Source of the DNA: Limnohabitans sp. Rim8
Lineage (GTDB): Bacteria > Pseudomonadota > Gammaproteobacteria > Burkholderiales > Burkholderiaceae_C
Length of the DNA: 37,166 nt
Assembly (NCBI GenBank): GCA_945897795.1
Contig: CAMDFT010000029.1
Span: 1-37,166 of the forward strand
Reading direction: 5' to 3'
The notes under the pieces are model-generated. The model saw only the letters and a list, made by a program, of their open reading frames with translations. It was not told the origin of the DNA and made no database searches. A program made the translations under genes and the position numbers. Shown here piece by piece: positions 9,647 through 17,527 of the stretch (positions are counted from its first letter, which is position 1; each line of letters begins with the position of its first letter).

Positions 9647-10285
9647 ATGTCTGAATTGCTGAAAAAACTTGAATGGCGCTACGCCTGCAAAAAAATGGAC
9701 CCGGCGAAAGCCGTTCCACAAGACAAGGTCGATCGCATCGTCGAAGCGGCACGTCTGGCCCCCACGTCGAGCGGTCTGCAGCCCTTAGAAATCATCGTGG
9801 TGACCAACCCCGAAGTGCGCGAACAACTCAAGTCCGCCGCACGGGGCCAAGCCCAAGTCACCGACGGTTCGCACCTGCTGGTGTTTGCTGCTTGGGACAA
9901 CTACACCGCCGAGCGCATCAACACGATGTTTGACCTGACCAACGCCGAGCGCGGCGGCACCAACGAAGGCTGGGAAAACTACCGCCAGATGTTGCTCAAG
10001 AACTACCCGGCCCGCACACCCGAGGTGAACTACGAGCACGCCGCTCGCCAGGCTTACATCGCCTTGGGCGCGTCCCTGATCGCTGCGGCTTTTGAAGAAG
10101 TGGACGCCACGCCCATGGAAGGCTTTGACCCCAAAGCCGTAGACGAAATTTTGGGCCTGAGCGCTCGCGGCCTGCGCAGCGTGGTCCTCGTGCCCCTGGG
10201 TTACCGCGCAGCCGTTGGCGACTGGTTGGAGAACCTGAAAAAAGTGCGCCGCCCTACCGCGCAATTTGTGACCGAAGTCAAGTGA
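9647..10285 (+). CDS. NAD(P)H-dependent nitroreductase-family flavoprotein
   Basis: A 212-residue FMN-dependent oxidoreductase of the nitroreductase superfamily, close to the NfsB/YfkO group. Visible features are the N-terminal RYACKKMDPAK followed by AARLAPTSSGLQPLEIIVV, the FMN-contacting segment. The central YEHAARQAYIALGASLIAAAFEEVDATPMEGF is a long helix ending in the conserved P-M-E-G-F. Near the C-terminus, SVVLVPLGYRAAVGDW is the conserved G-Y-R-A loop. Likely substrates are quinones, nitro compounds or flavins, but none can be assigned. It is followed by a strong terminator. Confidence 0.88.
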   Translation: MSELLKKLEWRYACKKMDPAKAVPQDKVDRIVEAARLAPTSSGLQPLEIIVVTNPEVREQLKSAARGQAQVTDGSHLLVFAAWDNYTAERINTMFDLTNAERGGTNEGWENYRQMLLKNYPARTPEVNYEHAARQAYIALGASLIAAAFEEVDATPMEGFDPKAVDEILGLSARGLRSVVLVPLGYRAAVGDWLENLKKVRRPTAQFVTEVK

Positions 10286-10323
10286 TTACCCAGCCTGCTT
10301 GAATCGCACCCGCTTCAAGCCCC

Positions 10324-10356
10324 CACAAAGCCGCAGATTCTGCGGCTTTGTGCTTT
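10324..10356 (+). terminator. Rho-independent terminator of the nitroreductase gene
   Basis: A perfect 13-bp stem, CACAAAGCCGCAG (10324-10336) with CTGCGGCTTTGTG (10340-10352), has a 3-nt loop and is followed by CTTTAA. The T run is short but the stem is very stable. Confidence 0.8.
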
Positions 10357-10400
10357 AACATCAAGCCTTCCCATGTCGGGATGCAACCCAAGGAAACACC

Positions 10401-10541
10401 ATGGCCAAAGGCGAACAACGCAGCAACAAAATGGCCAAGAAGCCAAAGAAGGACACCGCGCCCCCCAAGACGTTCACGTCCGACCGCCCCATGGCACCGG
10501 CCACCTTTGTGGCCCCACGCGGCAAAGTCAAAGACAAGTGA
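10401..10541 (+). CDS. Small basic conserved protein (46 aa)
   Basis: A 46-residue reading frame starting MAKGEQRSNKMAKKPKKDT and ending in RGKVKDK, with AAGGAAA 5-10 nt before the ATG. The N-terminal half is strongly basic; the middle is rich in Pro, Ala and Thr with aromatic Phe. From memory, short proteins beginning MAKGxxRxNKExKKPKK are common in Burkholderiales and carry no function. The good RBS and position after a terminator support a real gene; binding to nucleic acid is only suggested by the charge. It is 40 nt upstream of an RluA-type synthase. Confidence 0.75.
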   Translation: MAKGEQRSNKMAKKPKKDTAPPKTFTSDRPMAPATFVAPRGKVKDK

Positions 10542-10581
10542 TCTTTCCTGCCGAGCACTTGGCTGGCGCAGTTCTGTCTGC

Positions 10582-11259
10582 ATGATCCCGATCCACGAAG
10601 ACGAGCACCTGCTGGTGCTGGAAAAACCCAGCGGCTTGTTGTCGGTGCCCGGTCGCGGCCCGGAAAAGCAAGACTGCCTTTCCAAACGCGTACAAGACCG
10701 CTACCCCGAAGCCCTGATCGTGCACCGCTTGGACCAGGACACCTCGGGCCTGCTGCTCATGGCCCGGGGCATTGAAGCCCAGCGCCGCCTCAGCAAGTTG
10801 TTTGAAACCCGCCAGGTCAAAAAACGCTACTTGGCGGTCGTCACTGGCCAGCCAGAGCAAACCCAATCTGCCGTGGAGACCGACGAAGACGGCTGGCGCA
10901 CCATAGACGGCCCGATCTTGCTCGACTGGGAGCGCCGCCCCTTACACATCATTCACCCAGACGGCAAAGCCAGCCGCAGCCGCTGGCGTGCCCTGCAAAT
11001 CAGCGACAGCGCCAGCTTGATTGAACTGGAACCCGTCACAGGCCGCACGCACCAGCTGCGCGTGCACCTGCAAAGCATTGGCCACCCGATGCTGGGCGAC
11101 TCGCTGTATGCAACGCCTGAAATCAAGGCTTTGAGCCCTCGCTTGCTGCTGCATGCGCAAGAGTTGGCCTTTGTGCACCCCTTCACCGAACAAGCTATGG
11201 CCTTCAAGGCTCCGGTGCAGTGGTCGGCCACGGCACCCTTCATCACCCCCCAGCCCTGA
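10582..11259 (+). CDS. rluA: RluA-family pseudouridine synthase
   Basis: A 225-residue synthase without an S4 domain. The catalytic signature HRLDQDTSGLLLMARG lies near residue 50, with LVLEKPSGLLSVPGRG at the N-terminus and EPVTGRTHQLRVHLQSIGHPMLGDSLY near residue 155, all typical of RluA. E. coli RluA modifies U746 of 23S rRNA and U32 of some tRNAs; the same or similar targets are likely. ATG at 10582 gives the family N-terminus MIPIHEDEHLLVLEKP; frames extending upstream would cross the small basic gene and a terminator. It ends 4 nt from the convergent exporter gene. Confidence 0.88.
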   Translation: MIPIHEDEHLLVLEKPSGLLSVPGRGPEKQDCLSKRVQDRYPEALIVHRLDQDTSGLLLMARGIEAQRRLSKLFETRQVKKRYLAVVTGQPEQTQSAVETDEDGWRTIDGPILLDWERRPLHIIHPDGKASRSRWRALQISDSASLIELEPVTGRTHQLRVHLQSIGHPMLGDSLYATPEIKALSPRLLLHAQELAFVHPFTEQAMAFKAPVQWSATAPFITPQP

Positions 11260-11263
11260 GCGA

Positions 11264-12163
11264 TCAGGCCTTGGCTGCGCCCTTGATGCGGCCCGCCACC
11301 ACACCGCACAACACCACCAAGCCCATGCCCGTGAAAGCCAGCGCGTCGGGGATGTGGTCAAACAACCACCAGCCCATCAGCGTTGAAAAGCCCACCCCGG
11401 TGTAGAGAAAAGGCGACACCACCGAGGCCGGGGCTTTGGAAAAGGCCACGATCAACAGGTACTGGCCCAGCGTGGCGGCCAGGCCCACCAAGAGCAGCAG
11501 TGCCCATTCCTGCAGAGTTTGCGGCGTGACCCAAGCGTTGAGCACCAGCAGCGTGCTCAACGCCCAGCCCACCCAACCCGTATACAGCTGCATCACGGCC
11601 GGGTCTTCGGTACGCGTCATGTGGCTGGTCACGGCCTGGAACACGGCGTAAGTCAGCACCACCGTGAGCGCCATCCAGCCGACCGAGCTGTCCACCTGCC
11701 CACCCGGGCGGATGACCAGCATGGCCCCAAGCAGACCGCCCAGCACCATGAGCCAGCGCAGCGGCGAGACATGTTCTTTCATGACAAAGCGGGCCAGCGC
11801 TGTGAGCACCAAGGGTGTGAGCATGACGGTGGCGGTGAACTCGGCCACCGGCATGCGCTGCAGGCAGTAAAAAGCCAGCAAGCTGCACGAGACCATGAGC
11901 AGGCCGCGCAGCAACTGCCAGCGCAGGCTCTGCGTGCGCCACATGGCCCAGCCCCGCAGCTGGGCCAGCACCAGCGCGGTGCCCACGGCCTGCACCGCAT
12001 AGCGAAACCACAGCACCATCACGGGCGTGACGCTGAGCATGACCCATTTGCTGGTGGCGTCGCTGAAGCTCAGGCTGGCCATGGCCAGCACGGCAAAGAG
12101 GATGCCGGGCCCTGCCCAGCTGGCTTGGGCAGACGTTCGGGGCGGGTGCGGTGGGTGATTCAC
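11264..12163 (-). CDS. EamA/DMT-superfamily transporter
   Basis: A polytopic inner-membrane protein of about 299 residues with roughly ten hydrophobic segments, arranged as two EamA repeats. Examples are GILFAVLAMASLSFSDATSKWVM in repeat 1 and LLLVGLAATLGQYLLIVAFSKAPASVVSPF near the end of repeat 2, the latter with the family's conserved LAPVVY-like position. The family exports metabolites such as amino acids; the substrate is unknown. The start is uncertain: GTG at 12163 gives a typical length, while a TTG at 12232 would add 23 residues without homology. It is convergent with the RluA gene. Confidence 0.82.
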   Translation of the reverse strand: MNHPPHPPRTSAQASWAGPGILFAVLAMASLSFSDATSKWVMLSVTPVMVLWFRYAVQAVGTALVLAQLRGWAMWRTQSLRWQLLRGLLMVSCSLLAFYCLQRMPVAEFTATVMLTPLVLTALARFVMKEHVSPLRWLMVLGGLLGAMLVIRPGGQVDSSVGWMALTVVLTYAVFQAVTSHMTRTEDPAVMQLYTGWVGWALSTLLVLNAWVTPQTLQEWALLLLVGLAATLGQYLLIVAFSKAPASVVSPFLYTGVGFSTLMGWWLFDHIPDALAFTGMGLVVLCGVVAGRIKGAAKA

Positions 12164-12272
12164 GAGTCGCCAATAGTTCTTTGGGGCGTCATCTTGGCAC
12201 ACGCTGTCGCTCAGCGCTGTCACGCAAGGCAAACCCGTTGCAACCGCCTCGCGCCATGCGGGCCAGAGCCAC

Positions 12273-12278
12273 TACACT
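12273..12278 (+). promoter_or_regulatory. -10-like hexamer before the ferredoxin gene
   Basis: TACACT ends 8 nt before the ATG at 12287. No Shine-Dalgarno is present, again suggesting a leaderless or very short leader. No convincing -35. Confidence 0.3.
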
Positions 12279-12286
12279 CGCCAACC

Positions 12287-12577
12287 ATGTCCCAAGAAAT
12301 CCCTTTTTTCAATGCCCGCATCGCCCCCGGCGGCGGCAGTTTTGACGCCTGGAAATCTCAGAGCCTGCTCGACTCGCTGGAGCAAGGCGGCCTGCAGTGG
12401 CCCAGCTCCTGCCGATCGGGCACTTGTCGCACCTGCATCGGGCAACTGGTTTCGGGCCAGGTGCATTACGAGATGGCCTGGCCCGGCCTCACGGCCGAAG
12501 AAAAAGCCGAGGGCTGCGTGTTGCCCTGCGTGGCCAGGCCTCTGGGCGATGTGGTGCTGCAAGACCCCTTTGCTTAA
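12287..12577 (+). CDS. 2Fe-2S ferredoxin, plant type
   Basis: A 96-residue single-domain electron carrier. The cluster ligands are visible as C42-x4-C47-x2-C50 in SSCRSGTCRTC and C81 in VLPCVARP; Cys77 is an extra cysteine just before. This is the chloroplast/adrenodoxin-like fold with the spacing of plant-type ferredoxins and of reductase ferredoxin modules. The partner is unknown because no oxygenase or reductase is adjacent. It is divergent from the exporter gene and convergent with ntrC (18 nt apart). Confidence 0.9.
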   Translation: MSQEIPFFNARIAPGGGSFDAWKSQSLLDSLEQGGLQWPSSCRSGTCRTCIGQLVSGQVHYEMAWPGLTAEEKAEGCVLPCVARPLGDVVLQDPFA

Positions 12578-12595
12578 CCCGGGTATCAGCTTGCG

Positions 12596-14155
12596 TCAGG
12601 CCTCGTCCAGACCCAATTCCTGGATTTTTCGGGTGATGGTGTTGCGGCCGATGCCCAGTTTTTGCGCCGCCTCGATGCGTCGGCCCCGTGTGGTCGCCAG
12701 CGCCGCCTGAATCAGGCTGGTTTCAAAACGACGGGTGAGCGCGTCCCACACATCGGTGCGGCCTGATTTGAGCAAGGCCAGGGCCTCTTGCTCAAGGCCG
12801 GGCTCCCAGCCCATGGCCGCTGTGTTGACCACGGGGGTGTCAAAAGTTGTCGCCAAGTTCTGTGCGCGCAAGGACCGTTCATCACCGGCAAGGTGGCCTG
12901 GCTCTGACAGACCAAGTGGGGTCTCGGCCAAGCCTCCCTCTCCACCGCCAGAAGACAAGGCCGTGAATGCAGCAGACACAGCCCCGCGTGTGGACCCCAA
13001 CACCTCAGGCGGCAGGTCTTTGACTTCAATTGTTTGCGTCGGCGCCATCACCGTGAGCCAGTGGCAGATGTTCTCAAGCTGACGCACATTGCCAGGAAAC
13101 TGGAATTGGCCCAGGCGCTCGAGCGCGGCGTCGGCCATGCGTTTGGGCTCCACACCCAGCTGCTGGGCGCTGCGCTGCAAGAAATAACGCGCCAGCACGG
13201 GCACGTCTTCATGCCGCTCGCGCAGTGCGGGCAGGCGCAGGCGAATCACGTTCAGGCGGTGGTACAAGTCTTCGCGGAACACGCCTTCCTTGACGCGCTG
13301 CTCCAGGTCCTGGTGGGTGGCTGCGATCACGCGCACATTGGCCTTGACGGCGCTGTGCCCGCCCACGCGGTAGAAGTTGCCATCCGACAACACGCGCAGC
13401 AAACGGGTTTGCAAATCAAAAGGCATGTCGCCAATTTCGTCCAGAAACAAGGTGCCGCCATCGGCCTGTTCAAAGCGGCCCCGGCGCGAAGCTTGTGCGC
13501 CCGTGAAGGCACCGCGCTCGTGGCCAAAGAGTTCGCTCTCGAGCAGGTCTTTCGGGATGGCCGCCGTGTTGATCGCCACAAAAGGCTGGTTGGCGCGTGG
13601 CGAGTGTTTGTGCAGCGCGTGCGCCACCAGCTCCTTGCCCGAACCCGACTCGCCTGTGATCAGCACCGTGACGTGGCTTTGCGCCAAGCGGCCGATGCCG
13701 CGAAACACATCCTGCATGGCGGGGGCCTGGCCCAGCATTTCTGGGGCGTCGGCCATTTTTTCTTCGGCCACGTCTTCGCGCTGGCTCTCACCCACGGCGC
13801 GTCGGATCAGCTCCACGGCCTTGGGCAAATCAAAGGGCTTGGGCAGGTACTCGAAAGCCCCGCTTTGGAAGGCCGACACGGCGCTGTCCAGATCGGAAAA
13901 CGCCGTCATGATGATGACCGGCAAACCGGGCATGCGCTGCTTGATGGCCGTGAGCAAATCCAGGCCCGAGCCGCCGGGCATGCGGATGTCGCTGACCAAC
14001 ACCTGCGGGCCATCACTTTCGCCCTCGGCCTCCAGCGCTTTCATCACCTCGCGTGGGTTGGTGAAGCTGCGGGTCGGCAGGCCTTCGCGCAGCAGTGCTT
14101 TTTCGAGCACAAAGCGGATGGATTGGTCATCGTCTACGATCCAGATCGGCTTCAT
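12596..14155 (-). CDS. ntrC: Nitrogen regulation response regulator NtrC
   Basis: NtrC activates sigma-54 promoters under nitrogen limitation when phosphorylated by NtrB. The 519-residue protein has a receiver domain (WIVDDDQSIRF, phosphoacceptor Asp in VLVSDIRMPGGSG), an AAA+ domain with Walker A GESGSGKE, the sigma-54 contact loop GAFTGA and Walker B GTLFLDEIGDMP, and a Fis-type HTH ending RIEAAQKLGIGRNTITRK. The linker between AAA+ and HTH is long (about 90 residues, Gly/Ala-rich). ATG at 14155 begins MKPIWIVDDD; a TTG 13 codons upstream is less likely. It follows ntrB after 35 nt. Confidence 0.96.
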   Translation of the reverse strand: MKPIWIVDDDQSIRFVLEKALLREGLPTRSFTNPREVMKALEAEGESDGPQVLVSDIRMPGGSGLDLLTAIKQRMPGLPVIIMTAFSDLDSAVSAFQSGAFEYLPKPFDLPKAVELIRRAVGESQREDVAEEKMADAPEMLGQAPAMQDVFRGIGRLAQSHVTVLITGESGSGKELVAHALHKHSPRANQPFVAINTAAIPKDLLESELFGHERGAFTGAQASRRGRFEQADGGTLFLDEIGDMPFDLQTRLLRVLSDGNFYRVGGHSAVKANVRVIAATHQDLEQRVKEGVFREDLYHRLNVIRLRLPALRERHEDVPVLARYFLQRSAQQLGVEPKRMADAALERLGQFQFPGNVRQLENICHWLTVMAPTQTIEVKDLPPEVLGSTRGAVSAAFTALSSGGGEGGLAETPLGLSEPGHLAGDERSLRAQNLATTFDTPVVNTAAMGWEPGLEQEALALLKSGRTDVWDALTRRFETSLIQAALATTRGRRIEAAQKLGIGRNTITRKIQELGLDEA

Positions 14156-14190
14156 CAAAGGGGCACTTTCTGTGGTCAAACTGGTGTACT

Positions 14191-15252
14191 TCAAGGCAAA
14201 GGAATCAGAATCTTGAAGACCGTACGGCCCGGCTCGCTCTCACACTCAATCAGGCCATGGTGTTGTTGCACAAAGGTTTGCGCCAATGTGAGCCCCAGGC
14301 CAGAGCCGCCTTCGCGCCCCGAAATCAACGGGAAGAAAATGCGGTCCTTGATCGAGTCTGGAACACCAGGCCCGTTGTCCATCACATGCAATTCCAGTGC
14401 CAGGCGATAACGCTGCTTGCCAAACGTGACTTGCCTCAAGACCCGGGTCTTGAGCGTGATCTGCGCGTCGCCCTGTGCAAGGCGCTCTTGCAAAGCCTGC
14501 GCTGCGTTGTGCGCGATGTTGAGCACCGCCTGAATCAGCTGCTCGCGGTCGCCGCGAAACTCGGGGATCGAGATGTCGTAGTCGCGCACCACCTTCAGGC
14601 CCCGGGGGAACTCGGCCAAGATCAGCGCCCGCACGCGCTCACACACTTCGTGAATGTTCACATCACCCACCACATGCGGCCTGCGGTGCGGCGCCAGCAA
14701 GCGGTCTACCAGGGTCTGCAGCCGATCGGCCTCGCGGATGATGACTTGCGTGTACTCAGTCAGATCCTTGTCATCGAGCTCCATCTCCAGCAACTGCGCT
14801 GAGCCGCGAATGCCGCCCAGCGGGTTCTTGATCTCGTGGGCCAGGTTGCGGATCAGCTCCTTGTTGGCTTGGGCCTGGTCGAGCAGGCGCTCCTCGCGCT
14901 CTTGCCGGGTTTGCTGCTCTACCGGCAGCAACTCCACGATCACCTCGTCGGGCAAATCGGTCAGCGCCACGATCACATGCACGGGCAAAGGCTCGTCGTG
15001 GTTCAGGCGGCGAAGTTGGGCCTCGTAGCGCAGCGCGGCAAACTCATTGGACTGCGCCCCCGCCAAGGCCATGATCAGAGGCTGCGGGTCCACAAAATAG
15101 TCTGGCAAATGTGTGTCGTAAAGCGTGCGCCTGGACAGGCCCAAAGCATCTTCGAGTGCGGCGTTGACAAAGCGCACACGGCCTTGCCCCTGCATCACGG
15201 CCACAGGCGTGGCCAGCAAATCAAAGGCCTGGAAACGGGGGGGGGTGTTCAT
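14191..15252 (-). CDS. ntrB: Nitrogen regulation sensor histidine kinase NtrB
   Basis: NtrB phosphorylates or dephosphorylates NtrC under control of PII. It is soluble (no membrane helices), 353 residues. A PAS domain occupies the N-terminus (FDLLATPVAVMQGQGRVRFVN), the HisKA box is NLAHEIKNPLGGIRGSAQLLE with the phosphorylated His, and the HATPase domain has the N box NIAHNAAQAL, DNGPGVP and GGSGLGLTLAQTFV. The start ATG overlaps the stop of the preceding gene (ATGA). Codons 3-6 contain a run of nine C, a possible slippage site. Confidence 0.96.
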   Translation of the reverse strand: MNTPPRFQAFDLLATPVAVMQGQGRVRFVNAALEDALGLSRRTLYDTHLPDYFVDPQPLIMALAGAQSNEFAALRYEAQLRRLNHDEPLPVHVIVALTDLPDEVIVELLPVEQQTRQEREERLLDQAQANKELIRNLAHEIKNPLGGIRGSAQLLEMELDDKDLTEYTQVIIREADRLQTLVDRLLAPHRRPHVVGDVNIHEVCERVRALILAEFPRGLKVVRDYDISIPEFRGDREQLIQAVLNIAHNAAQALQERLAQGDAQITLKTRVLRQVTFGKQRYRLALELHVMDNGPGVPDSIKDRIFFPLISGREGGSGLGLTLAQTFVQQHHGLIECESEPGRTVFKILIPLP

Positions 15253-15845
15253 GGCGTGCGGCGGCTGGTCTGTACAGGGCGACGCGTCAGCTCGCGTTGC
15301 AGGCTGTCAATGTCGCGTTCGGTCCGCTCGATGGCCGCCTTCATCTCGGCCACACGGTCCAGGTACTTCTGGTGGTTTCGGGTTTCGGTGGCCCACTTCT
15401 CGGGCTCGCCCAGGTTGTAGCTTTGCACCAACTGCACCCGTTGTGCACGGGCCTTGTCCAGCTCTTGCGTCAAGATGGTGCGCGCTTGAGCATCGCGCTC
15501 GCTCTGCTGCACATCCGGGGTGCGGGCGGCCGCTGCAGGGGTACCGGGCGGGCGGGCAGAGGCAGGTTCAGCGGAACCGGGATCGGACTTGGTGCTGCGG
15601 GCTGGCACGGCCGTCGGAGCAGCAGCAGGTGAAGGCGCGGGGCGGGTTCCGTTGATCACCGTGATGGCCTGTTGGGCCAAGGGTTCGCACAAGCCAGGCT
15701 CACGCGGGGCATTGGTGTACTCCTGGCCGCAGCGGTAAACCGCTTGCTGGGCTTGTGCGGCCATGCCTGCGTTGAGCAAAAGCAAAAAAAGGACGGCCGA
15801 AGCCGTCCTTTGGGGGATTGCACGGGAGAGTGCAATGCCGTGCAT
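15249..15845 (-). CDS. Exported DUF4124-like coiled-coil protein between glnA and ntrB
   Basis: A 198-residue protein with a signal peptide (hydrophobic SAVLFLLLLNAGMAAQAQ, cleavage likely after AQA), then a short YRCGQEYTNAPREPGLCEPL segment resembling the N-terminus of DUF4124 proteins. A Pro/Ala-rich linker (about 70-110) and a charged, coiled-coil-like C-terminus follow (TILTQELDKARAQRVQLVQ to AAIERTERDIDSLQRELTRR). The function is unknown. Its stop overlaps the ntrB start by 4 nt, so ntrB translation probably depends on it. The strong glnA terminator lies within its signal-peptide codons. A downstream start would remove the signal peptide. Confidence 0.82.
   Translation of the reverse strand: MHGIALSRAIPQRTASAVLFLLLLNAGMAAQAQQAVYRCGQEYTNAPREPGLCEPLAQQAITVINGTRPAPSPAAAPTAVPARSTKSDPGSAEPASARPPGTPAAAARTPDVQQSERDAQARTILTQELDKARAQRVQLVQSYNLGEPEKWATETRNHQKYLDRVAEMKAAIERTERDIDSLQRELTRRPVQTSRRTP
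15784..15811 (-). terminator. Rho-independent terminator of glnA, inside the next gene
   Basis: The minus strand reads AAAGGACGGC-TTCG-GCCGTCCTTT followed by more T: a perfect 10-bp stem (15802-15811 with 15788-15797), a UUCG tetraloop and a run of seven T in total. It lies 40 nt past the glnA stop but inside codons 12-20 of the following reading frame. Confidence 0.92.
15817..15836. promoter_or_regulatory. TGCAC/GTGCA dyad upstream of ntrB
   Basis: ATTGCAC and GTGCAAT form a perfect 7-bp inverted repeat with a 6-nt spacer. NtrC sites usually have TGCAC and GTGCA separated by 7 nt, so this is one base short. It may be a variant NtrC operator for ntrBC, or simply an RNA hairpin before the terminator. 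Confidence 0.4.
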
Positions 15846-15851
15846 GTTCGC

Positions 15852-17267
15852 TTACAGCGAGTAGTACATGTCGTACTCAACCGGCGACACTTCCACGCGG
15901 CTGCGGTTGACTTCTTGCATCTTCAATTCGATGTAAGCGTCGATCCACGAGTCGGTGAACACGCCGCCCTTGGTCAGGAAAGCGCGGTCGGCATTCAGGC
16001 AGTCCAAAGCCTGGTCAAGGCTGGAACACACGGTGGGCACCAACTTGTCTTCTTCCGGCGGCAGGTGGTACAGGTCCTTGGTCGCGGCTTCGCCGGGGTG
16101 GATCTTGTTCTCGATACCGTCCAAGCCCGCCATCAACAATGCCGCGAAGCCCAGGTAGGGGTTCATCAATGGATCTGGGAAGCGGGCTTCCACGCGGCGG
16201 CCCTTGTCGCTGGCGACGTTGGGGATACGGATCGAAGCCGAGCGGTTCTTGGCCGAGTAGGCCAATTTCACAGGGGCTTCGTAGTGAGGAACCAAACGCT
16301 TGTAGCTGTTGGTGCCGGGGTTGGTGATCGCGTTCAGGGCACGGGCGTGCTTGATGATGCCGCCGATGTAGAACAAAGCGAATTCAGACAAACCAGCGTA
16401 GCCATTGCCTGCAAACAGGTTCTTGCCGTCTTTCCAGATGGACTGGTGAACGTGCATGCCGGAACCGTTGTCGCCAGCGTAAGGCTTGGGCATGAAAGTA
16501 GCGGTTTTGCCGTAAGCGTTGGCCACGTTGTGGATCACGTACTTTTGCAGCAGTGTCCAGTCAGCGCGCTCAACCAATGTGGAGAACTTGGTGCCGATTT
16601 CGCACTGACCAGCGCCCGCCACTTCGTGGTGGTGCACTTCGACCGGGATGCCCACGGATTCGAGGATCAGCGACATTTCGCTGCGCATGTCGTGTGTGCT
16701 GTCGACTGGAGGCACGGGGAAGTAGCCTCCCTTGACGCGGTTGCGGTGGCCTTTGTTGCCGCCGTCCATTTTGGTGCCGCTGTTCCATGGGGCTTCAGCT
16801 TCGTCGATGGCGTAGAAAGTGTTGTTTGGCTCGGTGCTCCAACGCACTTCGTCGAACAAGAAGAATTCTGGCTCGGGACCGAAGTAGGCGGTGTCGCCCA
16901 GGCCCGATTGCTTGAGGTAAGTCTCGGCGCGCTTGGCGATCGAACGTGGGTCACGCTCGTAGGCCTTGCCGTCTGTGGGCTCGATCACGTCGCAGATCAG
17001 AACCAGTGTGACTTCTTCGAAGAAGGGGTCAATGATGGCGCTGTTGGCATCAGGGATCAACAACATGTCCGAAGCTTCAATGCCTTTCCAGCCAGCAATG
17101 GAAGAACCGTCAAACGCTTGACCGTCTTCGAACTTGCTTTCGTCAAACTGCGACACGGGCGCAGTGATGTGCTGCCATTTGCCACGGGTATCGGTGAAAC
17201 GAAAGTCAATAAACTTGACTTCGTTCTCTTTCACCATCTTCATCACGTCTGCGACGGTCTTGGCCAT
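15852..17267 (-). CDS. glnA: Glutamine synthetase, type I (GSI-beta)
   Basis: This enzyme makes glutamine from glutamate, ammonia and ATP, as a cytoplasmic dodecamer. The 471-residue length and start [19 protein letters not shown] match the family. Visible are [16 protein letters not shown] (P-loop-like flap), [11 protein letters not shown] (metal ligands), the [19 protein letters not shown] signature and NRSASIRIP. The adenylylation loop [10 protein letters not shown] keeps the target Tyr, so GlnE control is likely. ATG at 17267 is preceded by AGGAG. It is preceded by a sigma-54 promoter and NtrC-like sites, and followed by an intrinsic terminator. Confidence 0.97.
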   Translation of the reverse strand: MAKTVADVMKMVKENEVKFIDFRFTDTRGKWQHITAPVSQFDESKFEDGQAFDGSSIAGWKGIEASDMLLIPDANSAIIDPFFEEVTLVLICDVIEPTDGKAYERDPRSIAKRAETYLKQSGLGDTAYFGPEPEFFLFDEVRWSTEPNNTFYAIDEAEAPWNSGTKMDGGNKGHRNRVKGGYFPVPPVDSTHDMRSEMSLILESVGIPVEVHHHEVAGAGQCEIGTKFSTLVERADWTLLQKYVIHNVANAYGKTATFMPKPYAGDNGSGMHVHQSIWKDGKNLFAGNGYAGLSEFALFYIGGIIKHARALNAITNPGTNSYKRLVPHYEAPVKLAYSAKNRSASIRIPNVASDKGRRVEARFPDPLMNPYLGFAALLMAGLDGIENKIHPGEAATKDLYHLPPEEDKLVPTVCSSLDQALDCLNADRAFLTKGGVFTDSWIDAYIELKMQEVNRSRVEVSPVEYDMYYSL

Positions 17268-17314
17268 CAAATTCTCCTGAATGGAAAGGGTTTAAAAAGC
17301 TTGCTCACAGGTCT

Positions 17315-17330
17315 TGCAGTTTCTGTGCCA
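17315..17330 (-). promoter_or_regulatory. Sigma-54 promoter of glnA
   Basis: The minus strand reads TGGCACAGAAACTGCA: the -24 GG and -12 GC are separated by exactly 10 nt, the invariant spacing for sigma-54. It departs from TGGCACG-N4-TTGCA at only two positions. Transcription would start near 17304, giving a 36-nt leader ending with the AGGAG of glnA. Confidence 0.85.
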
Positions 17331-17506
17331 ACTAGGCCTTGACCACGCCACCGAACAACCTTAGATTGTGCCCTGAGCAGCCCTGAATGGGCCTTGGCGC
17401 TGAACAAAAAAAGAGTCTGTCGTGGTCATCACCCAAGATGGCGTGCCATTGTGCTGAAACCTGAGGGCAATGGCCTGGATTTGCGGGCTTTTGGATCATC
17501 CTGAAT

Positions 17507-17523
17507 TGCACCAATATTGTGCA
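17507..17523. promoter_or_regulatory. NtrC-type enhancer site 1
   Basis: TGCACCAATATTGTGCA has the 17-bp dyad TGCAC-N7-GTGCA of NtrC sites, with perfect 5-bp arms. It lies about 210 bp upstream of the inferred glnA start point. Confidence 0.75.
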
Positions 17524-17527
17524 ATTT

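Noticed and set aside
15672..17342. Long plus-strand open frame opposite glnA (556 codons)
   Set aside because: glnA is certain by sequence. The opposite frame runs through the terminator and the sigma-54 promoter, which makes no biological sense.
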